A stretch of DNA of 64,000 bases. Origin: Frigoribacterium sp. JB110. Its GTDB lineage: Bacteria; Actinomycetota; Actinomycetes; Actinomycetales; Microbacteriaceae. The notes under the pieces were generated by a model, which worked only from the letters and a program-made list of their open reading frames with translations, was not told the origin of the DNA and searched no databases. The translations under genes were made by a program, and so were the position numbers. This document shows, piece after piece, positions 41,969-49,850 of this stretch (position 1 is the stretch's first letter; every line of letters starts with the position of its first letter). The DNA is taken from assembly GCF_900163665.1 (NCBI RefSeq), contig NZ_FUIA01000016.1, forward strand, positions 1-64,000, read 5' to 3'.

Positions 41969-42850
41969 TCAGCAGCCGGGGCCGGTGGGGTACTCGGCGC
42001 ACGTCCTGTCGACGAGGGCCGTGTCGGCGGTGACGGCGCGGACTGACGTTGTGGACGCGGGAGATGTGACCAGTCCGGTGACGGGCACGGTGCCGTACTG
42101 TCCGAAGTCGACGTATGCGCTGGAGAGCACGCGGGCTGTGACGGTGTAGGTGCCGCGCTGCTGGTACGCATGGCTGGTGGGGGTGGCGGTGAACTCCGCC
42201 TGGCCCAGCGACTCCCAGGTCGCGCTCTCTGCGGCGACTTCGACCGATGTGCCGTCGCCGTAGTCGAGGTCGAGCAGTTCCGGCGTGAAGTGGACCGTCA
42301 CAGGGAAGCCGAGCAGGTTGCCGCTCGAGCTGCTGGCGGAGACGGGCACCACGACATTCATCGGCATGCCGACGATCGCGACACCGTCGGGCTCGCTCGA
42401 GACGGAAGGCGTCGGCGGCGCGAACGACAGCACCTGCGTCGCCGTGACGACGGTCGGCGGCTCCGGATCGTCCTCGACGTCTTCGTCGTCGGTGTCGTCG
42501 TCCGCGTCGAAGCAGAAATCGGGTCGCGGCACGCCGGGGTGCCACTCGCATCGGGGGTCGTAGATGACTTCGGTGTCGGTGTTGTCACCGCCGCCACCGT
42601 TGCCACCACCGTCGCCACCGCCGTCGGTGCCGTCGTTCGTGGGAGGCGGCGGAGGCGGTGGAGGATCGGGGGTGTCTACCGTGGTGTCGTTGGTGCCGTC
42701 GATCGTGACGTCGGTGCCGGTGTTGTTGGTGTCGCAGCCAATTCCGGGCAACGACGTTCCGCATCCCCCGAGGGCTGTGGTCGCGCTTGCGGGGGCGGGG
42801 ACGACCATGGCGATGGCGAGAAGAGCAAGCACGGCTACTGCACGTCGCAC
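41969..42850 (-). CDS. Secreted Asp/Gly/Pro-rich hypothetical protein with PKD-like domain
   Basis: 293 residues. Sec signal peptide (RRAVAVLALLAIAMVVPAPASA) with cleavage near ASA-TT. Then a low-complexity stretch (runs of Pro, Gly and Asp/Asn/Thr, residues ~40-95), and a C-terminal beta domain of about 130 residues: VHFTPELLDLDYGDGTS and SHAYQQRGTYTVTARVLSSA, a PKD-like pattern. No anchor motif. Its start overlaps the 3' end of the lipoprotein gene by 16 bases. Similar proteins accompany pilus-like or surface systems, but none is visible here. Confidence 0.7.
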   Translation of the reverse strand: MRRAVAVLALLAIAMVVPAPASATTALGGCGTSLPGIGCDTNNTGTDVTIDGTNDTTVDTPDPPPPPPPPTNDGTDGGGDGGGNGGGGDNTDTEVIYDPRCEWHPGVPRPDFCFDADDDTDDEDVEDDPEPPTVVTATQVLSFAPPTPSVSSEPDGVAIVGMPMNVVVPVSASSSSGNLLGFPVTVHFTPELLDLDYGDGTSVEVAAESATWESLGQAEFTATPTSHAYQQRGTYTVTARVLSSAYVDFGQYGTVPVTGLVTSPASTTSVRAVTADTALVDRTCAEYPTGPGC

Positions 42851-43392
42851 GTCGGGTTCCCTTCTCGTCCCTCCATCGAACTGATCAGGAGTCCGGAGCT
42901 TGATGATTCGGAGATCACAACTGCTACGAGTACTGGCTGTACGTCTGGCCGATCTTCGAAGCTGAGGACCTCGCCGGACTCATCAAAGACCTGGACGTTG
43001 GAAACGTCGACGCAGGCGTTGACCGCGAACTCCGAGCCTGCGATGTCTTCAGTGGCTAGTTCCACCAGAGTCACTGAGCTGGCGCCCGCGCGACTGAGCT
43101 TGTCAGCGTGTGCCTCCGTGAAGACCTTGCGTTCATCGGCGAGAGCTTGCCCCGTCAACCACTCATAGACCGGCTCAGCTGTGGCGGGGGCGCTGAAGTC
43201 AAGTTGATTCGTCGCCTCGACGTACCCCTCATACGTCTCCCGTGCCGCCTCGAGCGCCTCCTCCTCGGTCGCGAACCCCGTCGGCTCCGGGTCGGGCTCG
43301 GGGGCGCACGCGACTACGAGCGCCAGCGCTCCCAGCGCACCGAGCGCGGCTGTGATTCGGCGGTGCCGATTGCGCGACTCGAAGGTGGGCAT
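42835..43392 (-). CDS. Hypothetical lipoprotein
   Basis: 185 residues. A basic N-terminus (SRNRHRRITAALGALGALALVVAC) forms a lipoprotein signal with Cys near residue 29. The mature part starts with acidic, Pro-rich APEPDPEPTGFATEEEALEAARETYEGYVEATNQLD, a helix-rich pattern seen in many small actinobacterial lipoproteins. The function is unknown. It overlaps the downstream secreted-protein gene, so the two are probably co-expressed at the cell surface. Confidence 0.7.
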   Translation of the reverse strand: MPTFESRNRHRRITAALGALGALALVVACAPEPDPEPTGFATEEEALEAARETYEGYVEATNQLDFSAPATAEPVYEWLTGQALADERKVFTEAHADKLSRAGASSVTLVELATEDIAGSEFAVNACVDVSNVQVFDESGEVLSFEDRPDVQPVLVAVVISESSSSGLLISSMEGREGNPTCDVQ

Positions 43393-43621
43393 GTCGTTAC
43401 GCTAGCGATTCAGTGCACCGCGGATGCGGTTATCCACAGGGCAATTCGGCAGAACGGCAGTTGTCCCCAGCCGGGCGAAGGGCGTGGAGCGCCGTATCGC
43501 GGGGCGTCGGTGACAGTTCTGCAACAAGGCATCGGCGACGGTTCCGGAGCACTTGGCGGCGACGCCTCGGGCGCCGAGATCGATGGTGAACGACGTCGAC
43601 GGCGCCGGATAGTGTGGGCTC

Positions 43622-44665
43622 GTGGCAGAAACCGACGGCTTGCGCGCAACGATGATCGCCGGCGACGGTGACGCCTCGTCGGCTGACGCCTCTGTGCTGT
43701 CCGCCGTGGAACTTCCCGTCATCCGGGAGGAGACGACCTGGCTCTTCGGTGCCGCGATGCCTCCTGCCTGGCGACTCGCCGTGTGGCAGGGTCCGGGCGC
43801 CACGCTCTGGTGGGACGTGTCCGCGCCGGAGACGGACCTCGGCATCGTCGTCACCGACGCGACAACCGCCCTGCCGTGGATCGGCGACGTCTTCGGAGAG
43901 GTCGTCAGCCGGTTGCTCCGCTCGCAGGGCGAACCACCGGCGGAAGCGTTCGCACTCGTGCGTCAGACCCCGCTGGCGACAGCCGCTCGAGACGTCGCCC
44001 TTGCGCGCTGGCGCCAGGCGTGGTGGCCCGCCTCTCGCGAGAAGCTGGTCCCGCCGCTTGACCCGCGTCTGCTCGCGGCCGAACGCGCCGACGCCCTCGA
44101 CCGGCTGCACAAGAGCACCACATCCGCCGCGCTCACCGCTACGGCGGCTCTCGACTCGGCGCGAGACGACCTCGCGGCCGCCGAACGTCGTTTCAGTCGG
44201 GTCGACGACCTCGCCCTGCACCGTGCGCCTGAGCGCAGGCGCGCGCCCCTATCCGGAACCGTTCCGATCGACGTCAGCCACATTCCGCACGGCGTCGTCG
44301 ATGCCGCGGCAGAGGCTCGCTGGTACATCGCGTTCCAGGGCGCGGTTCCATGGATCAACCTCGAGATCCTCGCCGCGCCGCGCTTTGCGAACGAAGCGCC
44401 GCCAGCGCCCGACCTCCATGCGAGCTTCGCCGAGGTCGACGCCGAGCTCACGCTCACCGATGGCGCGTGGCGTGCCGAACAGCCCGTCCCGCTGCACGTG
44501 CTCACCGACCCGCCCAGCGACGGCACGCTCGTGCTCTACCTGCCGGGCCGCGAAACGCGCAGGCCGTCGCCCGACGCGGCCGAGCTCATCCGGATCGCCC
44601 ATGAACGTCTCGTCGCGCCGATGTCGCCGTCCGAAGCAGAGGCTGCGTCCCGCGCCATCGTGTGA
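43622..44665 (+). CDS. Hypothetical protein
   Basis: 347 residues from GTG 43622. A -10-like GATAGT (43608-43613) is so close that the transcript may be leaderless. No signal peptide or membrane helix. The N-terminal half contains TTWLFGAAMPPAWRLAVWQGPGATLWWDVSAPETDL and a helical ALDRLHKSTTSAALTATAALDSARDDLAAAERRF (possible coiled coil); the C-terminal part reads ARWYIAFQGAVPWINLEIL. I do not recognise a family. It is flanked by unrelated convergent or divergent genes. Confidence 0.6.
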   Translation: MAETDGLRATMIAGDGDASSADASVLSAVELPVIREETTWLFGAAMPPAWRLAVWQGPGATLWWDVSAPETDLGIVVTDATTALPWIGDVFGEVVSRLLRSQGEPPAEAFALVRQTPLATAARDVALARWRQAWWPASREKLVPPLDPRLLAAERADALDRLHKSTTSAALTATAALDSARDDLAAAERRFSRVDDLALHRAPERRRAPLSGTVPIDVSHIPHGVVDAAAEARWYIAFQGAVPWINLEILAAPRFANEAPPAPDLHASFAEVDAELTLTDGAWRAEQPVPLHVLTDPPSDGTLVLYLPGRETRRPSPDAAELIRIAHERLVAPMSPSEAEAASRAIV

Positions 44666-44709
44666 GCCGGTCCACCGTGGGAACGAACGCACCCACGTGG
44701 ACCCCGACC

Positions 44710-45759
44710 TCACATCGCCGCGGCGAGCAGCTCCAGCGTCTGCGCGCGCCCGGCCGGCGACTCCGGCGACTCGTTCTCGTACGAGCCGGACGACGCTCCG
44801 AGCATGATCTCCTCGACCTGGTGCTTCGCACCGAACTCGCGCAGCTGGCCGGCCACGGCATCCGGAGTGCCGATGAACCAGCGCTGCTTGTTCTGGTCGA
44901 TGAGCGACTGCTCGAGCGCATCGGACGGGTTCGCGAGAACCTCGTCGATCGTCTCGATGGGGCGCATCGGCTTGTTCGACCGCAGTCGGGCGAACTGGCG
45001 CAGCTGCGGCAGCGCTCGCTCGTGGGCCTCGTCATCGGTCGGTGCGACGACCACATTCGCCGTGACGAAGCTGCGCGGCGCCGGCCGCGCCTCGCTCGCG
45101 GTGAACTGGTCGCGGTACAGCGCCATCGCGCGCTCGAGCCCGTCGCCGGCGAAGTGGTTCGCGAACACGTACGGCAGGCCGAGCTGTGCGGCGAGCTGCG
45201 CCGAATAGTCGCTCGACCCGAGCAGCCACACGTCGGGGCTGCCGCTCGCGGCGGGCGTGGCGTGCACGTTGTACTCGCCGCCGTTCACGAACCGGACGGT
45301 GGCACCCTCCGGGCTCGCCAGCGACATGATGTCGGTGATGTGCTCGGGGAAGCGCTCGACCTCGCTCGTCGCACCGGAACGGCGCAGCAGCTGTGAGATC
45401 ACCTGATCGCTGCCAGGCGCGCGCCCGATGCCGAGATCGACGCGCCCCGGCGCCATCGCCTCGAGCGCTGCGAACTGCTCGGCCACGATGAGGGGTGCGT
45501 GGTTCGGCAGCATGACGCCGCCTGACCCGACCCGGATGCGCTCGGTCACGCCGATCGCGGCGGCGATCAGCACGGCGGGTGTCGTCGATGCCACGGCCGG
45601 CATGTTGTGGTGCTCGGCGAACCAGTATCGCCGGTAGCCCAGCTCGTCCGCGCGGCGCGCCAGCGTCATCGACGCGGCGATCGCCTGCGAACTGGTCTGC
45701 CCGGTGCGCACCGGCACCAGGTCGAGCACGGACAGGGCGGGGCTGGCAGTCTCGGTCAC
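44710..45759 (-). CDS. LLM-class flavin-dependent oxidoreductase (luciferase-like)
   Basis: 349 residues from GTG 45759, chosen because related proteins begin TETP-LSVLDLVPVRTGQ; an ATG at 45789 adds ten residues. TIM-barrel luciferase family signatures: YRRYWFAEHHNMPAVASTTPAVLIAAAI, IRVGSGGVMLPNHAPLIVAEQFAALEAMAPGRVDLGIGRAPG and DVWLLGSSDYSAQLAAQLGLPYVFANHF. It uses reduced FMN (or F420 in some actinobacterial branches) to oxidise an unknown substrate. A reductase partner is not adjacent. Confidence 0.88.
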   Translation of the reverse strand: MTETASPALSVLDLVPVRTGQTSSQAIAASMTLARRADELGYRRYWFAEHHNMPAVASTTPAVLIAAAIGVTERIRVGSGGVMLPNHAPLIVAEQFAALEAMAPGRVDLGIGRAPGSDQVISQLLRRSGATSEVERFPEHITDIMSLASPEGATVRFVNGGEYNVHATPAASGSPDVWLLGSSDYSAQLAAQLGLPYVFANHFAGDGLERAMALYRDQFTASEARPAPRSFVTANVVVAPTDDEAHERALPQLRQFARLRSNKPMRPIETIDEVLANPSDALEQSLIDQNKQRWFIGTPDAVAGQLREFGAKHQVEEIMLGASSGSYENESPESPAGRAQTLELLAAAM

Positions 45760-45899
45760 CCCCGGTGCAACGCAGGAACCGGATGGCATATTCCTTGCGT
45801 GAGTGTGCGGCGCGCGGAGGCCGTCGACTTCGGTGCGCGCCAGCTCGTGGGGTTCGAGGTGGGACGGTTCTGCGTGCCGGATGTCTGTCGAAGGCGGTC

Positions 45900-46262
45900 T
45901 CAGAATGAGAGCTCTGCCACGGGCGGGAAGTCGAGGACGGGCTCGTCGAGCGGAGCGAGCTCCAAATAGCTCAGCCTCCCGGCATCGATGAAGAGCATGA
46001 CGGCTGCGGAGTCGGTCGAGGCGCTGAGCACCACACTCGGCTCGGCGTCTGGTGCAGGCCCGGATGCGTCACCGAGCTCGATCGACGGACATTCGGTGCA
46101 ACCGCAGGTCGCGTACGCCAACGCGCCGTCGACCTGAGCGAGCCAGGCGTCGCGCTCTGCGGTGTCCTGGGGGTGCGGGGTGTCATCATCTCGCTCGCCG
46201 CGCTCGATCATCGCGGCGAGCACTTCGCGTTCGCGCTGCGTGAGGCTCCGCGGGAATGTCAC
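45900..46262 (-). CDS. Hypothetical protein
   Basis: 120 residues from GTG 46262; the open frame continues to 46358 but would overlap the divergent antiporter start. It begins TFPRSLTQREREVLAAMIERG, a helical LuxR-like phrase that is too short to be a full HTH. The middle has YATCGCTECPS, a Cys cluster that could bind metal. The rest, VVLSASTDSAAVMLFIDAGRLSYLELAPLD, is beta-rich. The function is not recognised. It is divergent from the antiporter gene across a 94-base gap. Confidence 0.6.
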   Translation of the reverse strand: MTFPRSLTQREREVLAAMIERGERDDDTPHPQDTAERDAWLAQVDGALAYATCGCTECPSIELGDASGPAPDAEPSVVLSASTDSAAVMLFIDAGRLSYLELAPLDEPVLDFPPVAELSF

Positions 46263-46356
46263 CGTTCCATCATCCCAGTGAAGCGGTGCCGCGCGACGGG
46301 AGAACGCGCCGCAAGGCGACAGAGCCAGTGCATGTGCGCGGGAGTATTCTCGCCCC

Positions 46357-48165
46357 ATGGGAGCGGAACTGTTCTACGTGCTGGCCGGGTCCGTTGCCGT
46401 TGCAGGGTTCGCGCGCTGGCGCGGCTGGCCCGCACCGCTGCTGGTCACCGCTGCCGCGCTGGCGGTCTCGCTGCTTCCCTTCGTGCCGGAGATCGAGGTC
46501 GACGGGCACCTGCTGCTCAACCTCACGCTGCCGCCGCTGCTGTACTCGGCCGCCCTCGACGCATCGTTCGTGAGCTTCCGCCGCTCGCTGCCGCACATCC
46601 GACGCCTGGGCGTGGGGCTCGTGCTCGTCACTGCGGTGGGGGTCGGCGTCGTCGCCTGGCTGATCATGCCGCAGCTCACGTTCGCCGGGGCGCTTCTGCT
46701 CGGTGCGATCGTCGGCCCGCCGGATGCCGTCTCTGCCGCCGCCATCGGCCGCAAGCTCGGACTGCCGCGCCGGGTGATGAACGTGATGAGCGGCGAGAGC
46801 CTCATCAACGACGCCACCTCCCTGACACTGGTGCGCGTATTCGCCGCCATCGTCGCGGGCGCGACCGTCACGGTGTGGCAGGGGCTGTGGGAGTTCGCCG
46901 TCGCGGTCGTGGTGGGCGTCGGCGTCGGTCTGGTCGCCGGTTTCCTGCTGCACTGGCTCCGGATGGTCTCGTCCGACACCGTCGTGAGCGCCACCTTCGG
47001 GTTGCTTATGCCGTTTGCGGCATACGCCGTCGCCGAGCACCTCAACGGCTCCGGCGTTCTCGCCGTCGTCGCGATGGGGCTGTACGTCGGTTATCACGCG
47101 CCCAAGACGAACTACTCCACCCGCCAGCACGACAAGCCGATCTGGAAATCGGTCGACTTCCTGCTCGAGAGCTTCGTGTTCGCCTACATCGGTCTGCAGC
47201 TCCCCGCGGTGCTCGATGAGATCGCCGGCTCGCACTCGGCCGTCGTGATCTGGCTGTCGCTGGCCGTGTTCGCGGCAGTTCTGCTCATCCGGCCCCTGTT
47301 CGTGTTCGCCTCCTACGCGTGGGGGCAGGCGCTGCAGAAGCTGCGCGTGCTGCGCTTCAAGCACCACGCCGAGGAGCGGCGGAAGAATCCGGATGGCCGG
47401 AGCGCCAAGGCCTGGAACGCCAGAAAGGCGAGACTTCGGGAGAGGCACGGCGGGGCCGAGCCGACGAAGGAGGCCATCAAGCGCAAGGTCCTCGAACCGA
47501 CGCTGTCGCGGCGCGAGCGCGTCGTGATCTCGTGGGCCGGTATGCGCGGCGTCGTCACGCTGGCCATGGCGGCGGCGCTCCCCGACCTGACCGAGGGGGC
47601 GATGCCGCTGGGCAACGTCGAGGTGATCGTCGCGGTGGCCTTCGTCGTCACGGTCGGCACCCTGCTGCTGCAGGGGCTCACGCTGCCCTCTCTGATCCGC
47701 GGACTGGGAGTCTCAGCGGATGCCGAGCGCGCCACGGACGCCCGTGACGTGCAGCGAGTGCGCCGGATCAGTCGTGATGCCGGCCTCGACTTCCTGCGCG
47801 AGCGGCAGGATGCGTGGGTCGACACATACGGCGAGGACGCCCGCGACCAGTTCAACAAGTTCTCGCGCGGGCTGCTGCGCATCCAGCGCGACACCGACCG
47901 CACCGAGCGGGAGGCGGAGACGACCGAGATCGAGATCGCCGAGGCCGAGCGCGCTGCCCGCCGCGATGCGAAGGCGAAGGCGCACCGAGCCGCCTACGAC
48001 GAGCTCGATCGACTCACACGCGGATGGATCGAGGTGCGACGCCGCGTGCTGATGAATGAGTCCCGCGCGGGAAACCTCAGCGAAGAGGTGATGCGCGACC
48101 TGTTCGTCGCCATGGACGCCGAGGAGCTCGCCCTCGACACCCGCGCACGGCTGCGGGAGGAGTAG
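46357..48165 (+). CDS. Na+/H+ antiporter, CPA1 family
   Basis: 602 residues: an N-terminal membrane domain of ~12 helices (to about residue 400) and a long cytoplasmic C-terminal region. CPA1 landmarks are LNLTLPPLLYSAALDASF, GAIVGPPDAVSAAAIGRKLGLPRRVMNVMSGESLINDATSL (the ND ion-binding pair) and VVISWAGMRGVVTLAMA. The C-terminal ~150 residues are strongly charged and helical (RDTDRTEREAETTEIEIAEAERAARRD), likely a regulatory coiled coil. It exchanges Na+ for protons at the cell membrane. Confidence 0.92.
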   Translation: MGAELFYVLAGSVAVAGFARWRGWPAPLLVTAAALAVSLLPFVPEIEVDGHLLLNLTLPPLLYSAALDASFVSFRRSLPHIRRLGVGLVLVTAVGVGVVAWLIMPQLTFAGALLLGAIVGPPDAVSAAAIGRKLGLPRRVMNVMSGESLINDATSLTLVRVFAAIVAGATVTVWQGLWEFAVAVVVGVGVGLVAGFLLHWLRMVSSDTVVSATFGLLMPFAAYAVAEHLNGSGVLAVVAMGLYVGYHAPKTNYSTRQHDKPIWKSVDFLLESFVFAYIGLQLPAVLDEIAGSHSAVVIWLSLAVFAAVLLIRPLFVFASYAWGQALQKLRVLRFKHHAEERRKNPDGRSAKAWNARKARLRERHGGAEPTKEAIKRKVLEPTLSRRERVVISWAGMRGVVTLAMAAALPDLTEGAMPLGNVEVIVAVAFVVTVGTLLLQGLTLPSLIRGLGVSADAERATDARDVQRVRRISRDAGLDFLRERQDAWVDTYGEDARDQFNKFSRGLLRIQRDTDRTEREAETTEIEIAEAERAARRDAKAKAHRAAYDELDRLTRGWIEVRRRVLMNESRAGNLSEEVMRDLFVAMDAEELALDTRARLREE

Positions 48166-48181
48166 CCGCAGCCCGCGCCAG

Positions 48182-48245
48182 CCGTTTGTGGGTGATCTCT
48201 GCGGGAATGACGGCGCGCATAACGACGGATCGCACCCACAAGCGG
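48182..48245. terminator. Bidirectional hairpin between convergent genes
   Basis: CCGTTTGTGGGTG (48182-48194) and CACCCACAAGCGG (48233-48245) pair at 12 of 13 positions around a 38-base loop that also contains GATC on both sides. It fills the gap between the antiporter stop (48165) and the SDR stop (48251). The role as terminator is inferred from position. Confidence 0.6.
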
Positions 48246-48250
48246 CCGGG

Positions 48251-49027
48251 TCAGCGGACGACCCGCCCCGCGATCGCGAGGGCCGCGCGGCGGGGGAGGA
48301 GCCTCGACGCCGTCGTCATGACGACGTTGCGCCATCCGGAGACGACGCTCGCCGGGCGCGAGCGTGCGTCGAGGGCGCGCATCGCGCGGGTGACGACCTC
48401 TTCGGCGGTCTGGAAGCCGCCGGCAGCGGCGCCGTCGCCGATCTCGTCGAAGAACTCCGTGCGCGTCGGGCCGGGGCTCACGGCGAGCACTCGCGCGCCC
48501 GTGCCGCGCGCCTCGTAGGCGAGGGCCTCGGTGAAGTTCAGCACGAACGACTTGCTCGCCCCGTAGGCGGCCATCGTCGGCAGCGGCACATGGGCGGCGA
48601 CGCTGGCGATGTTCACGAGCGTTCCGCCTGCGCCGAGGACGTCGGGCAGGAACTCGCGGGTCAGCGCGACGAGCGCGTTGATGTTGAGCCGCAGCATCCT
48701 CTCGAGCACTGCCGGATCGCTGTCGACGACCGCGCCGTGCATGCCGAAGCCGGCGTTGTTGACGAGACCGTCGATGCGCAGACCCGCAGCGTCGAGGCGT
48801 TCGCGCAGCAGGGCGGCCGCGTCATCTTCACCGAGGTCGAGTGCGATGACGTCGGCCCGGATGCCGTGATCGCGGGTGAGGCGGTCGGCCAGTTCGCGCA
48901 GGCGATCCTCCCGGCGCGCGAGGAGCACGACGTCGCCGCCGCGGCGAGCGAACTGCGCGGCGAACTCGGCGCCGAGGCCCGAGCTGGCGCCGGTGATGAG
49001 CGTGGTGCGGGGAATGGTGGATGCCAT
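48251..49027 (-). CDS. SDR-family oxidoreductase
   Basis: 258 residues from ATG 49027. Classical SDR: TLITGASSGLGAEFA, VNNAGFGMHG, NIASVAAHVPLPTMAAYGASKSFVLNF (Ser, Tyr, Lys of the active site) and SPGPTRTEFFDE. The group resembles the DltE/YqjQ-like oxidoreductases of unknown substrate. It is divergent from a TetR regulator across a well-formed shared operator, so its expression should respond to that regulator's ligand. Confidence 0.9.
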   Translation of the reverse strand: MASTIPRTTLITGASSGLGAEFAAQFARRGGDVVLLARREDRLRELADRLTRDHGIRADVIALDLGEDDAAALLRERLDAAGLRIDGLVNNAGFGMHGAVVDSDPAVLERMLRLNINALVALTREFLPDVLGAGGTLVNIASVAAHVPLPTMAAYGASKSFVLNFTEALAYEARGTGARVLAVSPGPTRTEFFDEIGDGAAAGGFQTAEEVVTRAMRALDARSRPASVVSGWRNVVMTTASRLLPRRAALAIAGRVVR

Positions 49028-49037
49028 ACCCGCCAAT

Positions 49038-49070
49038 GTAGACACTGACAGCATTGTTGTCAACGTCTAC
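49038..49070. promoter_or_regulatory. TetR operator candidate in the SDR/TetR divergent gap
   Basis: GTAGACACTGACA (49038-49050) and TGTCAACGTCTAC (49058-49070) are inverted repeats matching at 11 of 13 positions around a 7-base spacer. The site is 10 bases from the SDR start and 19 from the TetR start, so one bound TetR could repress both genes. Confidence 0.8.
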
Positions 49071-49089
49071 TTCGCGCTATCGTTGCCGG

Positions 49090-49674
49090 ATGACCGAACG
49101 CGCCTACCATCACGGCGACCTGCGCGCGGCGCTGCTCGCCCGCGCCGTCGACGAGATCGACGCCCGCGGGGTCGAGGGCCTGTCGCTGCGCGCCATCGCA
49201 CGCGATCTCGGGGTGAGCCACGGCGCGTCCGCGCGGCACTTCCGCGACCGCGCCGCCCTCATCGACGCTGTGGCGATCGAGGGATTCGAGCGGCTGCTGC
49301 GTGCCATGGGCACCGTGTCGGAGGGTGATCCGATCTCGTCGGCCGCCCGCGAGTACGTGCGGTTCGCCGTGGAGCACCCGAGGCTGCTGGCCGCTTCGTA
49401 TGCGGCCAAACGGGCCGAGTCGCCGAGCGAGGAGCTGCTCGAGGCGGGGCATCGACTGTTCGAGTTCGTCGTCGAGATGCTCCAGCGCGGGCAGCAGGAC
49501 GGCACCGTGCGCCCCGGAGATGCCGAGACGCAGACCCGCGTCGCCTTCGCCGCCGTGCACGGGGTGGCCATGCTCGCCGTCGATGACCTCCTCTACGACG
49601 TGCCGTGGGAGCAGGCGACGGACGAGGTCGTGGCGTTCCTGACGAGCTCCCTGCGCGCCGAGACCACGGGCTGA
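49090..49674 (+). CDS. TetR/AcrR-family regulator with WHG-type C-terminal domain
   Basis: 194 residues from ATG 49090. HTH: GDLRAALLARAVDEIDARGVEGLSLRAIARDLGVSHGASARHFRDRAALIDAVA. The AYHHGDLRAALL opening and the later YAAKRAESPSEELLEAGHRLFEFV are typical of the WHG-type subgroup. It is divergent from an SDR gene with the operator between them, the standard autoregulated arrangement. A strong terminator follows at 49802. Confidence 0.9.
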   Translation: MTERAYHHGDLRAALLARAVDEIDARGVEGLSLRAIARDLGVSHGASARHFRDRAALIDAVAIEGFERLLRAMGTVSEGDPISSAAREYVRFAVEHPRLLAASYAAKRAESPSEELLEAGHRLFEFVVEMLQRGQQDGTVRPGDAETQTRVAFAAVHGVAMLAVDDLLYDVPWEQATDEVVAFLTSSLRAETTG

Positions 49675-49801
49675 GCTCCGGACGACGGAACGGGCAGTCG
49701 GCGCAAACACGACGCAGTCGACCAGCGTCGGTGGAACGGCGCCGACCTCGAGGTCCCGCACGCCGCCGAGCAGTCGTCGGAACGACGGCGTTGCGCACAA
49801 A

Positions 49802-49840
49802 GGAAAGGCCCGGCCGGAAGGTGTCCGGCCGGGCCTTTCC
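49802..49840. terminator. Strong bidirectional terminator
   Basis: A perfect 16-bp stem, GGAAAGGCCCGGCCGG and its complement, with a 7-base loop (AAGGTGT), lies between the TetR gene and the convergent symporter gene. The A-rich base on one side and T-rich base on the other (AAAGG/CCTTT at the foot) allow termination in both directions. Confidence 0.85.
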
Positions 49841-49850
49841 GCCTGTGCGC

